A DNA stretch of 64,000 nt from Panax quinquefolius (GCA_020205615.1 CM035166.1:81707135-81771134), one strand, 5' to 3'; positions 10,898 through 22,790 are shown, numbered from the stretch's first letter. The notes: generated from the sequence alone by a model not told the origin. Numbers and translations are program-made.

Positions 10898-11593
10898 TGT
10901 AAGACCCCAACTTTTATAAATAAAGATGAATTTTTCTATAAATATTATTTTTGAATATTATGGAATAAATTTGATATAATGTTATAGTTGTGGGTAATAT
11001 TTATAAATTTTGCAAAGTAAGCAAGTTGTTATAAAATATTCGTTTGGTCGGGGAATATTTTTTTTGTCGGGGAATATTCGTACGACGGCTCAATCATTGG
11101 TGGACCCCACAACGGAAGTATTGTCGTAGTTAGAAAATGACAAAATAATCTTTCTATAAAAATAACGGCAGAGGTGTTACCGTTAAAACTGTTGAACTAC
11201 CCGGTGGTAAAAGTAAAAGAATACGATGTCTGGCGTGGTTGCGTAGTAGCACACGGCGGTATTGATTATTGATGCTTACGTGAGAAGTCACTTAGCTATA
11301 CTCAATTATTGCTACAGTAATTGCTACATCATATCTCTTATATTATTGATTCAATTATTGTCACAGTATCATCTGTATAATATGTTATAGTATTAAATCA
11401 ATAATTGAGACGACAAGTTATAAATGATTAATAATTGTTGAAAGATTAAATATGTGATGATTAAAAATAAAATGATTTGTGGTAATATTTATTCAATCCT
11501 TGATGTATATAAAGAGTCTCATTATGAGACGTTTGTGGTAAGTTTGATTATTTTATAGGGGCCCGTATATGTCATCATCTAAGAGAGTCTCTT

Positions 11594-11775
11594 CGTCAAT
11601 AGTAATTACCTTTGTGAATAGTAATTACCTTAAATCGATAGTATTTTCCTTCGTCGATAGTATTTACCTTCGTCAATAGTATTTACTTTAAATCAATAGT
11701 AATTACCTTCTTCAATAGTAATTACCTTCGCTCATCGATAGTAATTACCTTCATCAATAGTAATTACCCCTTCGC
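11594..11775 (+). repeat. 18-bp tandem array in B LTR (about ten units)
   Basis: Units resemble TCAATAGTAATTACCTTC with variants GTATTTACC. The same array occurs in the 3' LTR at about 27595-27765 with a different number and mix of units. It lies 150-330 bp before the TATA box, where enhancers sit. The LTRs of element C lack it and have another repeat there. Confidence 0.8.
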
Positions 11776-11928
11776 AAATATTAGTTATCCTTCAATATTA
11801 CCAAGAGTTAATCGCCTCTTGATTGTTCCAAGGGTTAATTACCCCTTCGCAAATAGTAGTTGTCTCTTCAATATTACCAAGAGTCATTTTGACCCTTCGT
11901 TAAGACCAAGAGCCACCCTCAATTTTTC

Positions 11929-11936
11929 TATAAATA
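11929..11936 (+). promoter_or_regulatory. TATA box of B 5' LTR
   Basis: TATAAATA in the context CTATAAATAGAAAGC, followed by a purine-rich GAGAGAGAAA stretch. The same block is present at 27927-27934 in the 3' LTR and, inverted, in both LTRs of element C, so it is the conserved core promoter. Confidence 0.75.
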
Positions 11937-12109
11937 GAAAGCTCACTCCTTCATTATTTCTTACAAATTCACTGAAACTCTAGAGAGAGAAACTATAGAG
12001 AGAAAGAAGAAAAGTATTCGCTACTTCACTTTTCCAATATTCAGGTTCTTCTAAGGTAGGGAATATTATTTGTTGTACCCGTAAAGGGGTGTTATTCTTT
12101 CTTATTCAT

Positions 12110-12410
12110 GAAGAGAACTGTTGTTATTCCATTGCTTATTATTTCATTGGAATAACTTTGATACGCTGATTTACCTATACTTGGTGACATTCTTCTATTA
12201 TTACATTGGAACATCCTGCTCATACATGTGTTTTACAACCGGACTGGTTAAAATCTTTATTATTATTACATTGGAATATCCCGTCTGTGTGTGTTTTACG
12301 CCGGACTGGTTCTATTCTTTATTATTTCGTTGGAATATCCCGTCTGCATCATGCTTTTTCTGTGGGACTGGTTCCGTTATTTATTATTCTCGTGGAATAA
12401 ACCGCTCTTG
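12110..12410 (+). repeat. About 60-bp tandem repeats in B LTR (R/U5)
   Basis: Four to five degenerate copies of a unit containing TTATTATT..TTGGAATATCCCG and TTTTAC.CCGGACTGGTT. The same repeats lie in the 3' LTR (about 28120-28400) and inverted in element C (about 18240-18560 and 24395-24720). Short open frames through them are repeat artefacts. Confidence 0.7.
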
Positions 12411-13505
12411 CGGTCTATCGCATGCATGGTGATTTCTTTTGTTATTCAGTCTTTATTATACCGGTTGGTTGAAACTTTGACTTTATACTCCATGAAATTA
12501 GTGGAATATTCTTGATATTTGCGCTTCATCCAAAGATCCTTTCACGTAAATATTCTTCTCAAGATTCTTAAATTTTTACTCTACAAAATAGTATTATGTT
12601 GACAATTGGATGTTATTGGTTCCTAGATAAATTAATTCTTGAACTTGTTTTATTGAATTCTTATATCATTGTCATCATCCTCATGTTTATATTATGTTGA
12701 AAGTCATCTGGTGGTTCAGTAGTGCATAGATGGACTTGGTATGATTATGACGAGAGACTATTGATGGTAAACATGACCGTAATGTTACAAATGATGTGGT
12801 AAAAATCCTCAAAGGGCCGACATCTTGCATTGATGGACGAGTTGTTGGCATGATCATGACCATTAATGAATACACAACTATTCTCGCCCGTAGTGCATGA
12901 ATAATTGTGGTCGTGATCTTAAAAAGAATATTCGTCGTAGTAGTGCGGGGTGATTCGATGATGTGAAATATTCATTAAAGTCGAGTCTCGGCTATAATAA
13001 AGATGATGAAAAATCTTTTAAATCATAAAAGATAGTAGATTTTATTTTCTACTTGACTCTTTTAATGGATCTTTGGTTCATTGTAGTTAAACTTGATGTT
13101 CATTATATTTTATCGGTTTAACATCTTTGTTGTAGGCTAATGATAATTTATTTCGCATTATCTTAGTCATAATATTTCTTATCGAGCTAGTTGAGCTCAC
13201 CCTTTCTTTCATTGTTCTCTTGTGAAATGAGAATATAGTTGGGACGAGTCGGGGAGCGGAGTAATGGTCCGAGAGGATAGCATTAGTAGTCCTCACTATT
13301 CGTGAAATAGTGTGATAATAATTGTAATGAGGACTCCTTTTGAGTTTGTATAATATCTAGTAGACAATATTTGTATTCAAACTCACGATTTATGTCGTAT
13401 TGCATACCTACGCTTATATTAGTAAGTTGTATTTAAATTACGTACCATGTATCCGACTACCCAAGATGGGTGAGGTATACCTAATTTTGGGGGCGCCACG
13501 GTTAA

Positions 13506-13518
13506 TTGTATCGTGAGC
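13506..13518 (+). other. Degenerate primer-binding site of element B
   Basis: TTGTATCGTGAGC, five bases past the LTR, lines up with TTGGTATCGTAGC at the same place in element C (minus strand, 23319-23331). It is a diverged version of the initiator-Met PBS. Confidence 0.65.
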
Positions 13519-13690
13519 TTAGGGATATGATCCGTGGTTAAGATGTGAGAATAGTACTAGGAGGGGAGAGACGGGGAATACCTTCGCTAGTATGACCTAC
13601 CAAAGTTTATATGCTTTATTTTATTGGTCACGAATATAGGGATAATTTGTTACATGTCAATTAACCTTTTGTTTTGTGGCGATCTCGAAA

Positions 13691-14828
13691 ATGACATCCG
13701 AGAATGTTGAGAATAAGAATGAGAATGTGAGCGATCGTTGATTCACCACATATCAATAATCAGGATAATGTGCATCGAGGCGACAATCCTCATGCAAACA
13801 ACAACACCGACCAAATGATGAATGATCAAATGTTCAAAGGCTTTTATGAATTTATGCAACAAAGAAAGTAGAGCGACTCGTCCAAAACGTGGGGTGGAAA
13901 CATGGAAAACTCTCAGGCGGTCACCGCTAAACAATTCAAGGAGCTGGGACCCACCGGAGTTTAAGGAGAGCCAAAACCACTTACGGCGGAAGCATGGATA
14001 AAGAAGATTACCAAGATATTTGATGTCTTGGGATGCTCCGAGGAGCAAAGGTTCCCACTGCCGCCTTTTATGTTTAGCGGAGAGGCAGACATGGTGGGAA
14101 TCGGAAACGTACTCAACTCTTTGTCTGATCAAGATATCTTGGGAGAAGTTCCAGGAGCTGTTCAACGACAAATACTTTCCTGAAAGTATTCGCCACATGA
14201 AGGAGGTGGAGTTTATCAAGTTGGAACAAAACAATATGACCGTGTCGCAATACGAGGCAAAATTTGCGGAGTTATCACGGTTCGCGTCCCACTTGGTGGA
14301 TAATGAAGAGAGAATGGCGCGAATGTTTTTAAGAGGTTTGAAGTTAGGAGATACGCCAACATCTTATTTCTCATAAAGCGTGTTTGTATTCAGATGTTGT
14401 AAATAGGGCTCGATTAGTGGAGCGTGATAACGAGTCAACCTTAACTAAAAGAGAGCAAAACCGGCAAAATTATAATACCAAATGAGAGTAGTCATCAAGC
14501 GGTGACAACAAGCGTGGAGGGAATCAATAAAGCGGATATGATAACCACTTCGGTGGTAATCGAGGCCAAAACAATAAGAATGGACATTTCAAGAAAAGGA
14601 GATTCAACAATGATGGAAAGACGCGTCGACCAAAGACCGGTTGTTAAGGAAGGAGAAAGACCACTATCATATGCTTCAAATGCGGAGGAGAGGGACATCA
14701 TCGAATCGCGGCTGCGCCATGCAGTCAAAGCATGTTATAATTATGGAAGAGAAGGTTACTTAGCTCGATTTTGTCATTTCATCAAGACAAATTCAACTAG
14801 GATGGAGGCACCAAAGGCCATCCCGTAA
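13691..14828 (+). pseudogene. gag: gag of element B, broken
   Basis: The ATG at 13691 opens MTSENVENKNENVSDR and then stops after 16 codons; the same MTSEN start is used in element C. Capsid sequence resumes in other frames: PPEFK and EAWIKKITKIFDVLG near 13955-14040, then 14020-14376 with ISWEKFQELFNDKYFPESIR, VEFIKLEQNNMTVSQYEAKF and MARMFLRGLK. A basic linker follows, then a zinc knuckle, CFKCGGEGHH (14672-14698), and a second one reduced to CYNYGREGYL. At least two frameshifts and a stop disrupt it. There is no separate coiled-coil ORF ahead of it; the leader is only about 190 bp. Confidence 0.85.
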
Positions 14829-14895
14829 AAGTCAAAACCTAGGTAGTCTGAGGGAGGCGTTTGTTGTGACCTCCTAGAGAGCAAGGAACCCGAAT

Positions 14896-15190
14896 GAGGT
14901 CATCACGGGTAAGCTTATCATAAACTCTAATGAAGTCTATACTTTATTTGATCTGGGTTCTACCCATTCTTTTATTTCTCCTAATTGCGCTCATCGATTA
15001 AATTTGACTCAGGAGAAATTAGACTTTGACTTATCTGTGGAAACTCCGTTGGGAGAAACCTTCATTACATCCATTGCTTATAAGTCTTGTTTGGTTCAAA
15101 TCGGTACCCTCACATTACTCCGTCGATCTTATTTCATTAAAAATACTTGCATTTGACGTGATTCTAGGGATTGATTGGTTAACTACTTAT
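14896..15190 (+). pseudogene. Aspartic protease of element B, active site mutated
   Basis: The frame reads YTLFDLGSTHSFISPN...HRLNLTQEKLDFDL. The family active site is DSGST; here the Ser codon reads CTG (Leu) at 14953-14955. The later hydrophobic motif is shifted out of frame by a stop (CI then TGA) before DSRDWLVN, where the family has DVILGIDWL. So both the catalytic triad and the frame are damaged. Confidence 0.8.
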
Positions 15191-15519
15191 CATGCAAAAA
15201 ATTGATTGTTTTCGTAAGGTTGTTAGCTTTCATATTCCTAATCAACCTATTATGCGAATTCAAACAACCAAAACATTAAAATCAATCACGGTCATCTCAA
15301 GCCATAAAGCTATTCATTTATTGAAAAATGGATGTCAAGCTTTCTTAGCTCATGTCACAGATTTAAACAAAAATACGTCAGTTTTGAACGATATTTCTAT
15401 TGTTAATAAATTTCCTAACGTATTCTCAAGAACTTCACGCCTACTCCAGAGAGCGTGAAATTGAATTTTGTATCGACCTTGAACCCCAGACAAAACCTAT
15501 TTCCAAAGCCCCATATTGA
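15191..15519 (+). other. Linker between protease and RT of element B
   Basis: An open frame from about 15192 to 15458 has the usual linker character (a VVSFHIPNQPIMRIQT stretch and FLAHVTDLN, LNDISIVNKFPNVFS, seen in plant gypsy pol just before RT). It shifts frame at about 15440. Confidence 0.6.
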
Positions 15520-15858
15520 ATGGCTCTATTGAACTTCGTGGAGTTAAAGACCCAACCGCAGGAATTGTTAGACATTGGCTTTATTCGTCCTAGTACTTCT
15601 CCTTGGGGTGCTCTGTTTCTATTCGTGAAGAAGAAAGATAGGAGTATGCGACTTTGTATTGATTATCGGGAGTTGAATCATGACACCATCAAAAATAGGT
15701 ATCCATTGCCACGTATTGATGACTGTTTGACCGATTGCAAGGAGCCAAATTCTTTTCAAAGATTGATCTTCGTTAGGATATCACCAATTGAATATTAAAC
15801 CACGACATTCCAAAGATGGCTTTCGAACTTCGATGACGGGCATTATGAATTCCTAGTC
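15520..15858 (+). pseudogene. pol: RT fingers of element B
   Basis: The open frame carries [40 protein letters not shown] and [12 protein letters not shown]. It then frameshifts inside the FSKIDLRSGYHQ motif (read here as [14 protein letters not shown]). Motif remnants continue to the next ORF. Same enzyme as the downstream ORF, separated by at least one frameshift. Confidence 0.9.
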
Positions 15859-17182
15859 ATGTCCTTTGGATTGACTAATGCCGCCGCCTTCATGGATATG
15901 ATGAACCGAGTATTCAAGGAATATTTAGATCACTTTGTGGTCATCTTTATTGATGACATCCTTATTTATTCCAAAAGCCGTGAAGATCATGAGCAACACT
16001 TGAGGTTGACACTCCAAAAGCTTCATGAATATAAGCTTTATGCCAAGTTGAAGAAATGCGAGTTCTGTCTTGAAGAAGTAGCATTCCTTGGGCACGTGGT
16101 ATCAAGTCATGGAATATCTATTGACCCAGCAAAGATTGAAGCTATTCAAAGCTGGGAACAACCTAAATCAGTGACCAAAGTACGCAGCTTTCTCGGTTTA
16201 GCTGGTTATTATCAGAGATCCGTGGAAGGATTTTCTCGAATCACTACTCCATTGACTCAACTGACTCGAAAAGATACAAAGTTCGGTTGGAGCGAAGAAT
16301 GTGAGAAGAGTTTTCAAGAACTCAAGAGGAGACTTATTTCAGCACCTGTTCTGACAATACCATCTGGCTCGGAAGGATTTGTCATCTACAGTGATGCTTC
16401 GGGAAAAGGGTTGGGATGTGTTCTCATGCAACATGGAAAGGTTATAGCCTATGCCTCGCAACAACTCAAAGAATATGAGAGGAATTATCCTACTCATGAT
16501 CTAGAGTTGGCAACTGTTGTCTTTGCACTTAAAATTTGGAGGCATTACTTGTATGGGCAGAAAGTGGAGATCTTTACGGATCATAAAAGCCTCAAATATT
16601 TCTTCACTCAAAAGGAACTCAACATGCGACAACGACGTTGGCTTGAACTGTTGAAAGATTATGATCATACCATCCAATACCATCCTGGAAAAGCGAACGT
16701 GGTAGCTGACGCATTGAGTAGAAGATCATATGCAAGTACGAGTGCGTTATTGTCAACACATAGGCCCATTTTGTGTGACTTGGAAAGGATGGAGATAGAG
16801 TTAAAGACTCCAGGGACGCATGTGATGATAGCGAGTATACGAGTAGAACTGACTTTAATCGATAAAGTTAAAGTCGCTCAAGCTACTGGACTGGAGCCGA
16901 TGCGTATGAGGAAGAAAGTGCAAGAAGGTGCTATGCTGGAAGCAAGAATCGATGAAGAAGGAATACTTCGAGTAAACTCCAGACTTTGTGTTCCTAACGA
17001 CCCTGATTTAAAGTATAATATGATGATGGAGGCGCACAACACACCATTTGCAATCCATCCTGGGAGTACCAAAATGTATCATGATATTCATCATACATTT
17101 TGGTGGAGCAATATGAAGAGAGAGATGGCGCTGTTTATCTCAAGGTGTCTAACTTGTCAACGAGTTAAAGCGGAGCATCAAA
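15859..17182 (+). pseudogene. pol: RT palm/thumb, RNase H and integrase zinc finger of element B, cut by element C
   Basis: A long unbroken frame (about 441 codons). [21 protein letters not shown] and the catalytic [10 protein letters not shown] (FIDD codons 15946-15957). RNase [44 protein letters not shown] and [11 protein letters not shown]. Integrase N-terminus with its HHCC finger: H in [31 protein letters not shown]. The stop that ends the frame (TGA at 17185-17187) is supplied by the inserted LTR of element C. Removing the insert and one TCAAA copy restores AEHQ-IPKGPLQPLE, so the insertion split a readable pol. Confidence 0.93.
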
Positions 17183-18863
17183 TGTGATGCCCCCAAAATT
17201 AGGTATACGTCACCCATCTTGGGTCGCCACTTACATGGTACATAAATTCAAATACAACTTAACCTAACTAAGCGTGGTACAATACGACATAAAGCGTGAG
17301 TTTGAATACAAATATTGTCTACTAGATATTATACAAACTCAAAAGGAGTCCTCATTACAACTATTATCACACTTTTTCACGTAATAGGGAGGACTACTAA
17401 TGCTATCCTCTGGACCATTACTTACGTTCCCCCCGACTCGTCCCAACCTATGTTCTCATTTCACGAAGAGAATAAAGTGAAAGAAAGGGTGAGCTCAACT
17501 AGCCCAAGAAGAAATATTATGACTAAGATAATGCGTAATAAATTATCATTAGCCTTCAACAAAGGTGTTAAACCGATAAAATACAATAGACAACCGGTTT
17601 AATCTGCAATGAATAAGCAACCCATTAAAAGAGTCGAGAGAGAATAAAGTCTACTATCTTTTAGGTTTTAAAAGGTTTTCATCAATTTTTATCATTTGAG
17701 ACTCGATTTTAATAAATAAACCACCACATCTAATCATCCACGTACCACGGTCAAGGATTTTCATCAAATTATCAATGGTTATGACTATACCGAATCACCC
17801 TCGGTCATAATCATACCAAAACTATCCATCATCGCATTACGTGCCAATCGAGGACTTTTGTCACATCATTTATATCAAGTCATGATTATACCGAATGATC
17901 CTCGGTCATAATCATACTAAGTTCATCTATGCACGTAAGCCAAAGATAACATAATATAACATGAGGATGATGACAATGACATAATAATTCAATAAAACAA
18001 GTTCAAGAATTATTTAATCCATGAATTATTAACGCCCAAATTGTCAACATGATCATGTTTCGTGAGAGTAAAATTCAAGAATGATCGGAAGAATATTTCC
18101 ATGAAAGATCTTTGGATGAAACGCAAATATCAAGGATATTCTACTAATTTCATGGAGTATAGAAGTCAAAGTTTTAACCAACTGGGTATAATAAAGAATG
18201 GAATAATAAAAAGAAATCACCATGCATGCGGTACTTCAGATAGACAAAAGTTATTCCAACAGAATAATAATAACGGAACGAAGTCGTGAAATTCACACCG
18301 GCAGGATGTTCCAAATGAATAATAAAGATGGAACCGGATCCGGTGTAAAAACACAGATAGGATATTCCAACGAGAATGATAAAGAGCGGAACCAGTCAGG
18401 TGTAAAACACATGCATGGATGTTCCAACAGAATAATAAAAAAGCGGAACCGGTCAGGTGTAAAACACACATGCATGAGGATGTTCCAATGAATAATAGAA
18501 GAATGTCACCAAGTATAGGGTAAATCATGCGTATACTGAGTTATTCCAATGTAATAATAAGCAATGGAATAACATAAGGATTTCACCAAGTATAGGTATA
18601 TCACAGCGTATACGAGTTATGTATAGGGTATGCCACTTTTACAAAGTTATTCCAAGCAGAATAATAATGAATGGAATAATGTAAGTTCTCTTCAAGAAGA
18701 AAGAATAACACCCCTTACCGTAAAAAAGAACTGAATATAGAAGTAGTGAAGTAGCGAGAATACTCTTCTTCTTTCTATAATTTTCTCTCTATAGCTTCTC
18801 TCTCTATAATTTCTCTCTCAGAGTTTCAATGAATTGTAAGAAAATAATGAAGGAATGAGCTTC

Positions 18864-18871
18864 TATTTATA
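18864..18871 (-). promoter_or_regulatory. TATA box of C left LTR
   Basis: TATTTATA on the plus strand is TATAAATA on the minus strand, in the same CCTATAAATAGAAGC context as element B. Confidence 0.7.
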
Positions 18872-18998
18872 GGAAAATGGAATGCATAGTAACTAATCCA
18901 TGAACGGTCCAGATTGATTTACTTTAATCTGACGGTCCATATTTAAAGAAAAATCTTTTAAATAAAATATAATATATTCTATTTATATAAAAACATTT

Positions 18999-19065
18999 TA
19001 CTATGCAAAACACTATGCAATACTATGCAAAACACTATGCAAAACACTATGCAACACTATGCATA
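18999..19065 (-). repeat. ACTATGCAA short tandem repeats in C LTR
   Basis: Five to six units of 9-12 bp (ACTATGCAAAAC and ACTATGCAAT types). Repeated in the other LTR near 25150-25204 with fewer units. Absent from element B. Confidence 0.75.
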
Positions 19066-19611
19066 ATAAAATATAATATATTCTATTTATAGAATAACTT
19101 TAATAAAGTATTCTATTTTATATAAAAAGATGTTTTTGTTTTATTACGTTAATAATACGAATAAAACAAAACGTCATTATCACTATAATAATTCATATTA
19201 TTAATCGACAATAATGGAATCAAACTGAGTGACTTCTCACATAAGCATCAATAATCAATACCGTAAGTGCTACTTATGCAACCACACGTATTCTTGTATT
19301 TTTTACTACTGAAAGTAGTTCAACAAGAACCACGGTAAAACTTCCGCCGTTATTTCAATAAAATATTTTTGTCGTTTTTTCAATCAAACAATAATTACAT
19401 TATGGGTCCACCAATGATTGAGCCATTGTACGAATATTCCCTGCTAAACCGAATATTCCCCGACCAATCGAATATAATATAACCACTTGCATACTTTGCA
19501 AAATTTATAAATACTACCCACAACTATAATATTATCTCAAATTCACACCATAATATTAAAAATTATTTCGACCAAATTTAAATCTTTATTGATAAAATAT
19601 GGGGTCTCACA

Positions 19612-19624
19612 ATCTCCCCTCCTT
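19612..19624 (-). other. Polypurine tract of element C
   Basis: Plus-strand ATCTCCCCTCCTT reads AAGGAGGGGAGAT on the minus strand, directly abutting the 3' LTR. Element B has the closely similar AAGAAGGGGAGGT in the same place. Confidence 0.85.
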
Positions 19625-19690
19625 ATGGAATTTCGCCCTCGAAATTAGGGTACGTACCTGGTATGATAAAGAGGTGAGGATACCTTGAAT
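19625..19690 (-). pseudogene. pol: Last codons of pol in element C
   Basis: Minus-strand sequence around the conserved GGTACGTACCCTAATTTCG matches the end of element B pol (PGTYPNFEGEIS). The match stops at about 19690, the junction with the foreign block. Confidence 0.65.
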
Positions 19691-22105
19691 ACCTTTATCG
19701 TTGAAAATATTAAGTTCATCTTTGCAATCCGGCCAAAGATATTCATTAACAATTCATCTTTGCATTACAGGCCAAAGATATTTATTAACAATTCATCTTT
19801 GCACTACTGGTGCCAAAAGATATATAATCATAAAACCAATAATCTTCGAGACGCAGCCTTAATAGTATCACGACCACAAATTATCCATGCACCACTGGCC
19901 AAGGATATTCGTGTTTTCAATTACGGTCATGATTATACCGAATAATCCTTGGTCATAATCATACCAAGTCTATCAATGCACTACGGCCAAAGATGACTTT
20001 TACCACATCCAGGAATTAATATTTCATTCTTTGAGACTCATTTCAATAATTAATCCATATCATCGAATCATCCCTGCACTACAGGCCAAGGATATTCATT
20101 AGTATCACGACCACAAATTATCCATGCACTACGGCCAAAGATAATTGTGTATTCATTAGTATCACGACCACAAATTATCCAAGCACTACGACCAAAGATA
20201 ATTGTGTATTCATTAGTATCACGACCACAAATTATCCATGCACTACTACCAAAATATAAGTGTGTATTCATTAGTATATCACGACCACAATTATCCATGC
20301 ACTACGGCCAAAGATAATCGTGTATTCATTAGTATCACGACCACAAATTATCCATGCACTACGACCAAAGATAACTGTGTATTCATTAGTATCACGACCA
20401 CAATTATCCATGCACTACGGCCAAAGATAATCGTGTATTCATTAGTATCACGACCACAAATTATCCATGCACTACGACCAAAGATAATCGTGTATTCATT
20501 AGTATCACGACCACAAATTATCCATGCACTACTACCAAAGATAATTGTGTATTCATTAATATCCGACCACAAATTATCCATGCACTACTACCAAAGATAA
20601 TTGTGTATTCATTAGTATCACGACCACAATTATCCATGCACTATGGCCAAAGATAATTGTGTATTCATTAGTATCACGACCACAATTATCCATGCACTAC
20701 GGCCAAAGATAATCGTGTATTCATTAGTATCACGACCACAATTATCCATGCACTACGGCCAAAGATAATCGTGTATTCATTTACGGTTATGATTATACCG
20801 AACAATCCTCGGTCATAATCATACCAAGTCCATCTATGCACTACAAAAGCCATGAGATGACTTTCAACATAATATAAGCGTGAGGATAATGATATAAAGA
20901 ATTAATCAAATGAGATAAAGGATAAATATTAAACATTTATAATATAATTTATCCAGATTCAAGAATATCCCCATGTTATCAATCACTTAATAATCTCATA
21001 ATCTAATAACATTAATATTATAACAATATTTTAATCACTTCTTAAATTTATAAACAATTTATCTCAATTGTTTACGCTTTACCATATAATGCATTTAATC
21101 ATTCAAAATGTCATACTCATAAGATATCATCACCAATTATCAAATCTCTCAAAAAAATATGCATATACTCTATATAAGATTCTCTAGCCATAATATCCTA
21201 TTTTCAACTTTGTTACTTCACATAACATATTTAACTCATATGTTAAGTAATTAAACTATTTTCATGAAAATACCAAATCAGTCCCAAAATATTTCTTTTC
21301 TGGGATTTAGCATAATATAGTCCCATAATGAAAATATATTTTTCTCGAATTTTTAAAATTCATTTACTATTTTTCAAAAATCAATTTCTAATTAATTCCT
21401 TAAGAAATTAGCTACCTCAAGTTTAACTCCAAAATTCCCAAATCTTGGCAGGAACTTACACATGTTAACGTGAGCTTCTAGTTTAAATTTCATGGTCATC
21501 TGAGTTATAGAACTCGGTTATAGCATTTTAAATCGGAAAAACCTAAATATTGAAATAGTCATAACTTGCTCATTTTAAGTCGAATGAGCTCATTTTTGGA
21601 CAGGAGATACTTTATACCATATACCTTTATGTCCCAAAAGGCCAGAATTTTTCTCATAATTTAAGTGGCCGAAACAGCCCTTAAAGTTTCTGGGCAGTAG
21701 CATTTTTGAAATTTACTGCTTTGGCCTCCTTTGCTAAAATCAGTCCACACAAAAATCTACAACACCTTTTCCAGTAATTCCACTTGGATTAGTTAGGTAA
21801 TCATAGATCTAACTCTAGGACTTGACCACATTCAAAAATTCAAAATATAATAAGAGAAATGGTCAATTGAATTTCATGTTACGTTTTTCACCAAAATCTG
21901 ATTTTCAACTCTTTGTGATTTCTAAAAAACTTTCATGTTTTTACATACTAACCAACATAACTCATCATAAAACTTACTAATACCACGAATACCCATGATT
22001 TTCATTATTCCAATGCTTTTATTATGACTTTCATCATAAACCACGTAAACTGTTCATTTTAGTTGAAGAAATATTTGAGGGTTTAAGAAATGGGTTTTTG
22101 TATTG
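19691..22105 (-). repeat. Foreign LTR-derived block replacing RT-integrase in element C
   Basis: The block separates the protease/linker remnant from the end of pol. On the minus strand it includes ATTATGTTGAAAGTCATC and GTAGTGCATAGATGGACTTGG, both found in the B LTR near 12690-12740, and long non-coding stretches like those in chromovirus LTRs. It therefore looks like part of an LTR from a related family, acquired by recombination or template switching. Its right junction is at about 22100-22110, where homology to B pol stops at a GTATTGGGGTCAATAC palindrome. There is no ORF of interest. Confidence 0.65.
20040..20800 (-). repeat. 57-bp tandem array, about 12 units
   Basis: Units contain ATTAGTATCACGACCACAA, TTATCCATGCACTACGGCC and AAAGATAATTGTGTATTC with small variations. 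The length 57 is divisible by three, so frames stay open through several units on both strands and mimic 19-residue repeat proteins. A single copy of the unit is part of the B LTR (about 12860-12925) and lies in its other LTR near 28850-28905, so the array grew from an LTR segment. Shorter related repeats (AATTCATCTTTGCA...CCAAAGATAT) lie at 19705-19815. Confidence 0.85.
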
Positions 22106-22790
22106 GGGTCAATACAAAATTCGATTTCACGCTCTAGGGTAGGCTAGGAAATCTTCAAGAATACGTCAAGAAATTTATTAATGATAGAAATATCATTCAA
22201 AACTGCTACTCTTATCCAAGACTTGGATAGTACGTTACATTGATACCAACTGTGACTTCTATCCCTTAACCTAGATAGCCCTCACAATGATACCTATAAA
22301 CTTGCCATCTTCATTCACGATGTCGCCTACAGAAAGTCCGGCTTTGGTGCATTCCATACAAGGAAGTCAACAACGAAAGGTTCGGGGCTCTTTACTTATG
22401 GCTTGATATGACAATAATTGACTTTAGTAGTTTGGTTACTTGAATTCGCACAATAAGTTGGTTATGAATATAAAGCTAACAACCTTACGAAAAGCATGAT
22501 GAGTAGTTAACCAATTGATTCCTAAAATCACATCAACGGCAAGTATTTTCAAAAAGATAAGATCGACAGGTAACGTGAAAGTGTTTATTTGAATCAAACA
22601 AGATTTAAAAATAGTAAGCCAGTATTAAGGCTCCTACTAACGAAGTTTCAACCAATAAGTCAAAGTCTAACTTCTCCCGAGTCAAATTTAAACGTTGAAG
22701 CAAGCAAAGAGAGATAAAATAATGGGTAGAACCCAGTATCTTATAAGGTATAGACTTCGTAATTTATAATTAACTAACCCATGCTAACTT
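22106..22790 (-). pseudogene. Protease and linker remnant of element C
   Basis: Minus-strand sequence aligns with the B protease and linker: GSTHYFIS, RLNLTREKLDFDL, later LNDISIINKFLDVF. Frame breaks occur throughout. It ends where the pol homology meets the foreign block. The protein is not translatable. Confidence 0.65.

Larger units (their letters stand above)
10898..13500 (+). repeat. 5' LTR of element B (2.6 kb)
   Basis: Begins TGTAAGACCCCAAC and ends GGGGGCGCCACG, where the 3' LTR has GGGGGCGTCACA, so the terminal bases have mutated. It contains an 18-bp repeat array upstream of a TATA box (11929) and a second, roughly 60-bp repeat array downstream of it. Homologous in full to 26906-29483 and in part to the two LTRs of element C on the other strand. 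Confidence 0.93.
17183..19611 (-). repeat. 3' LTR of element C (2.43 kb)
   Basis: On the plus strand it runs from TGTGATGCCCCCAAAATTAGG to GGGGTCTCACA, the inverse of the B LTR ends. It matches 23333-25750 along its full length. It has the inverted core promoter (TATTTATA at 18864-18871). Upstream of it, where B has 18-bp repeats, there is an array of ACTATGCAA units (about 18999-19060). Confidence 0.92.

Noticed and set aside
12121..12515. Overlapping short ORFs rich in Phe/Tyr/Trp in the B LTR
   Set aside because: They run through LTR tandem repeats and recur out of frame in the other LTR copies; no coding signature.
20068..20600. Repeat proteins with 19-residue units on both strands
   Set aside because: The 57-bp tandem array keeps frames open by arithmetic (57 = 3 x 19). 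No start context or known domain.
20040..20800. Possible CRISPR-like array
   Set aside because: Units are continuous 57-bp tandem repeats without unique spacers, inside a plant retroelement.
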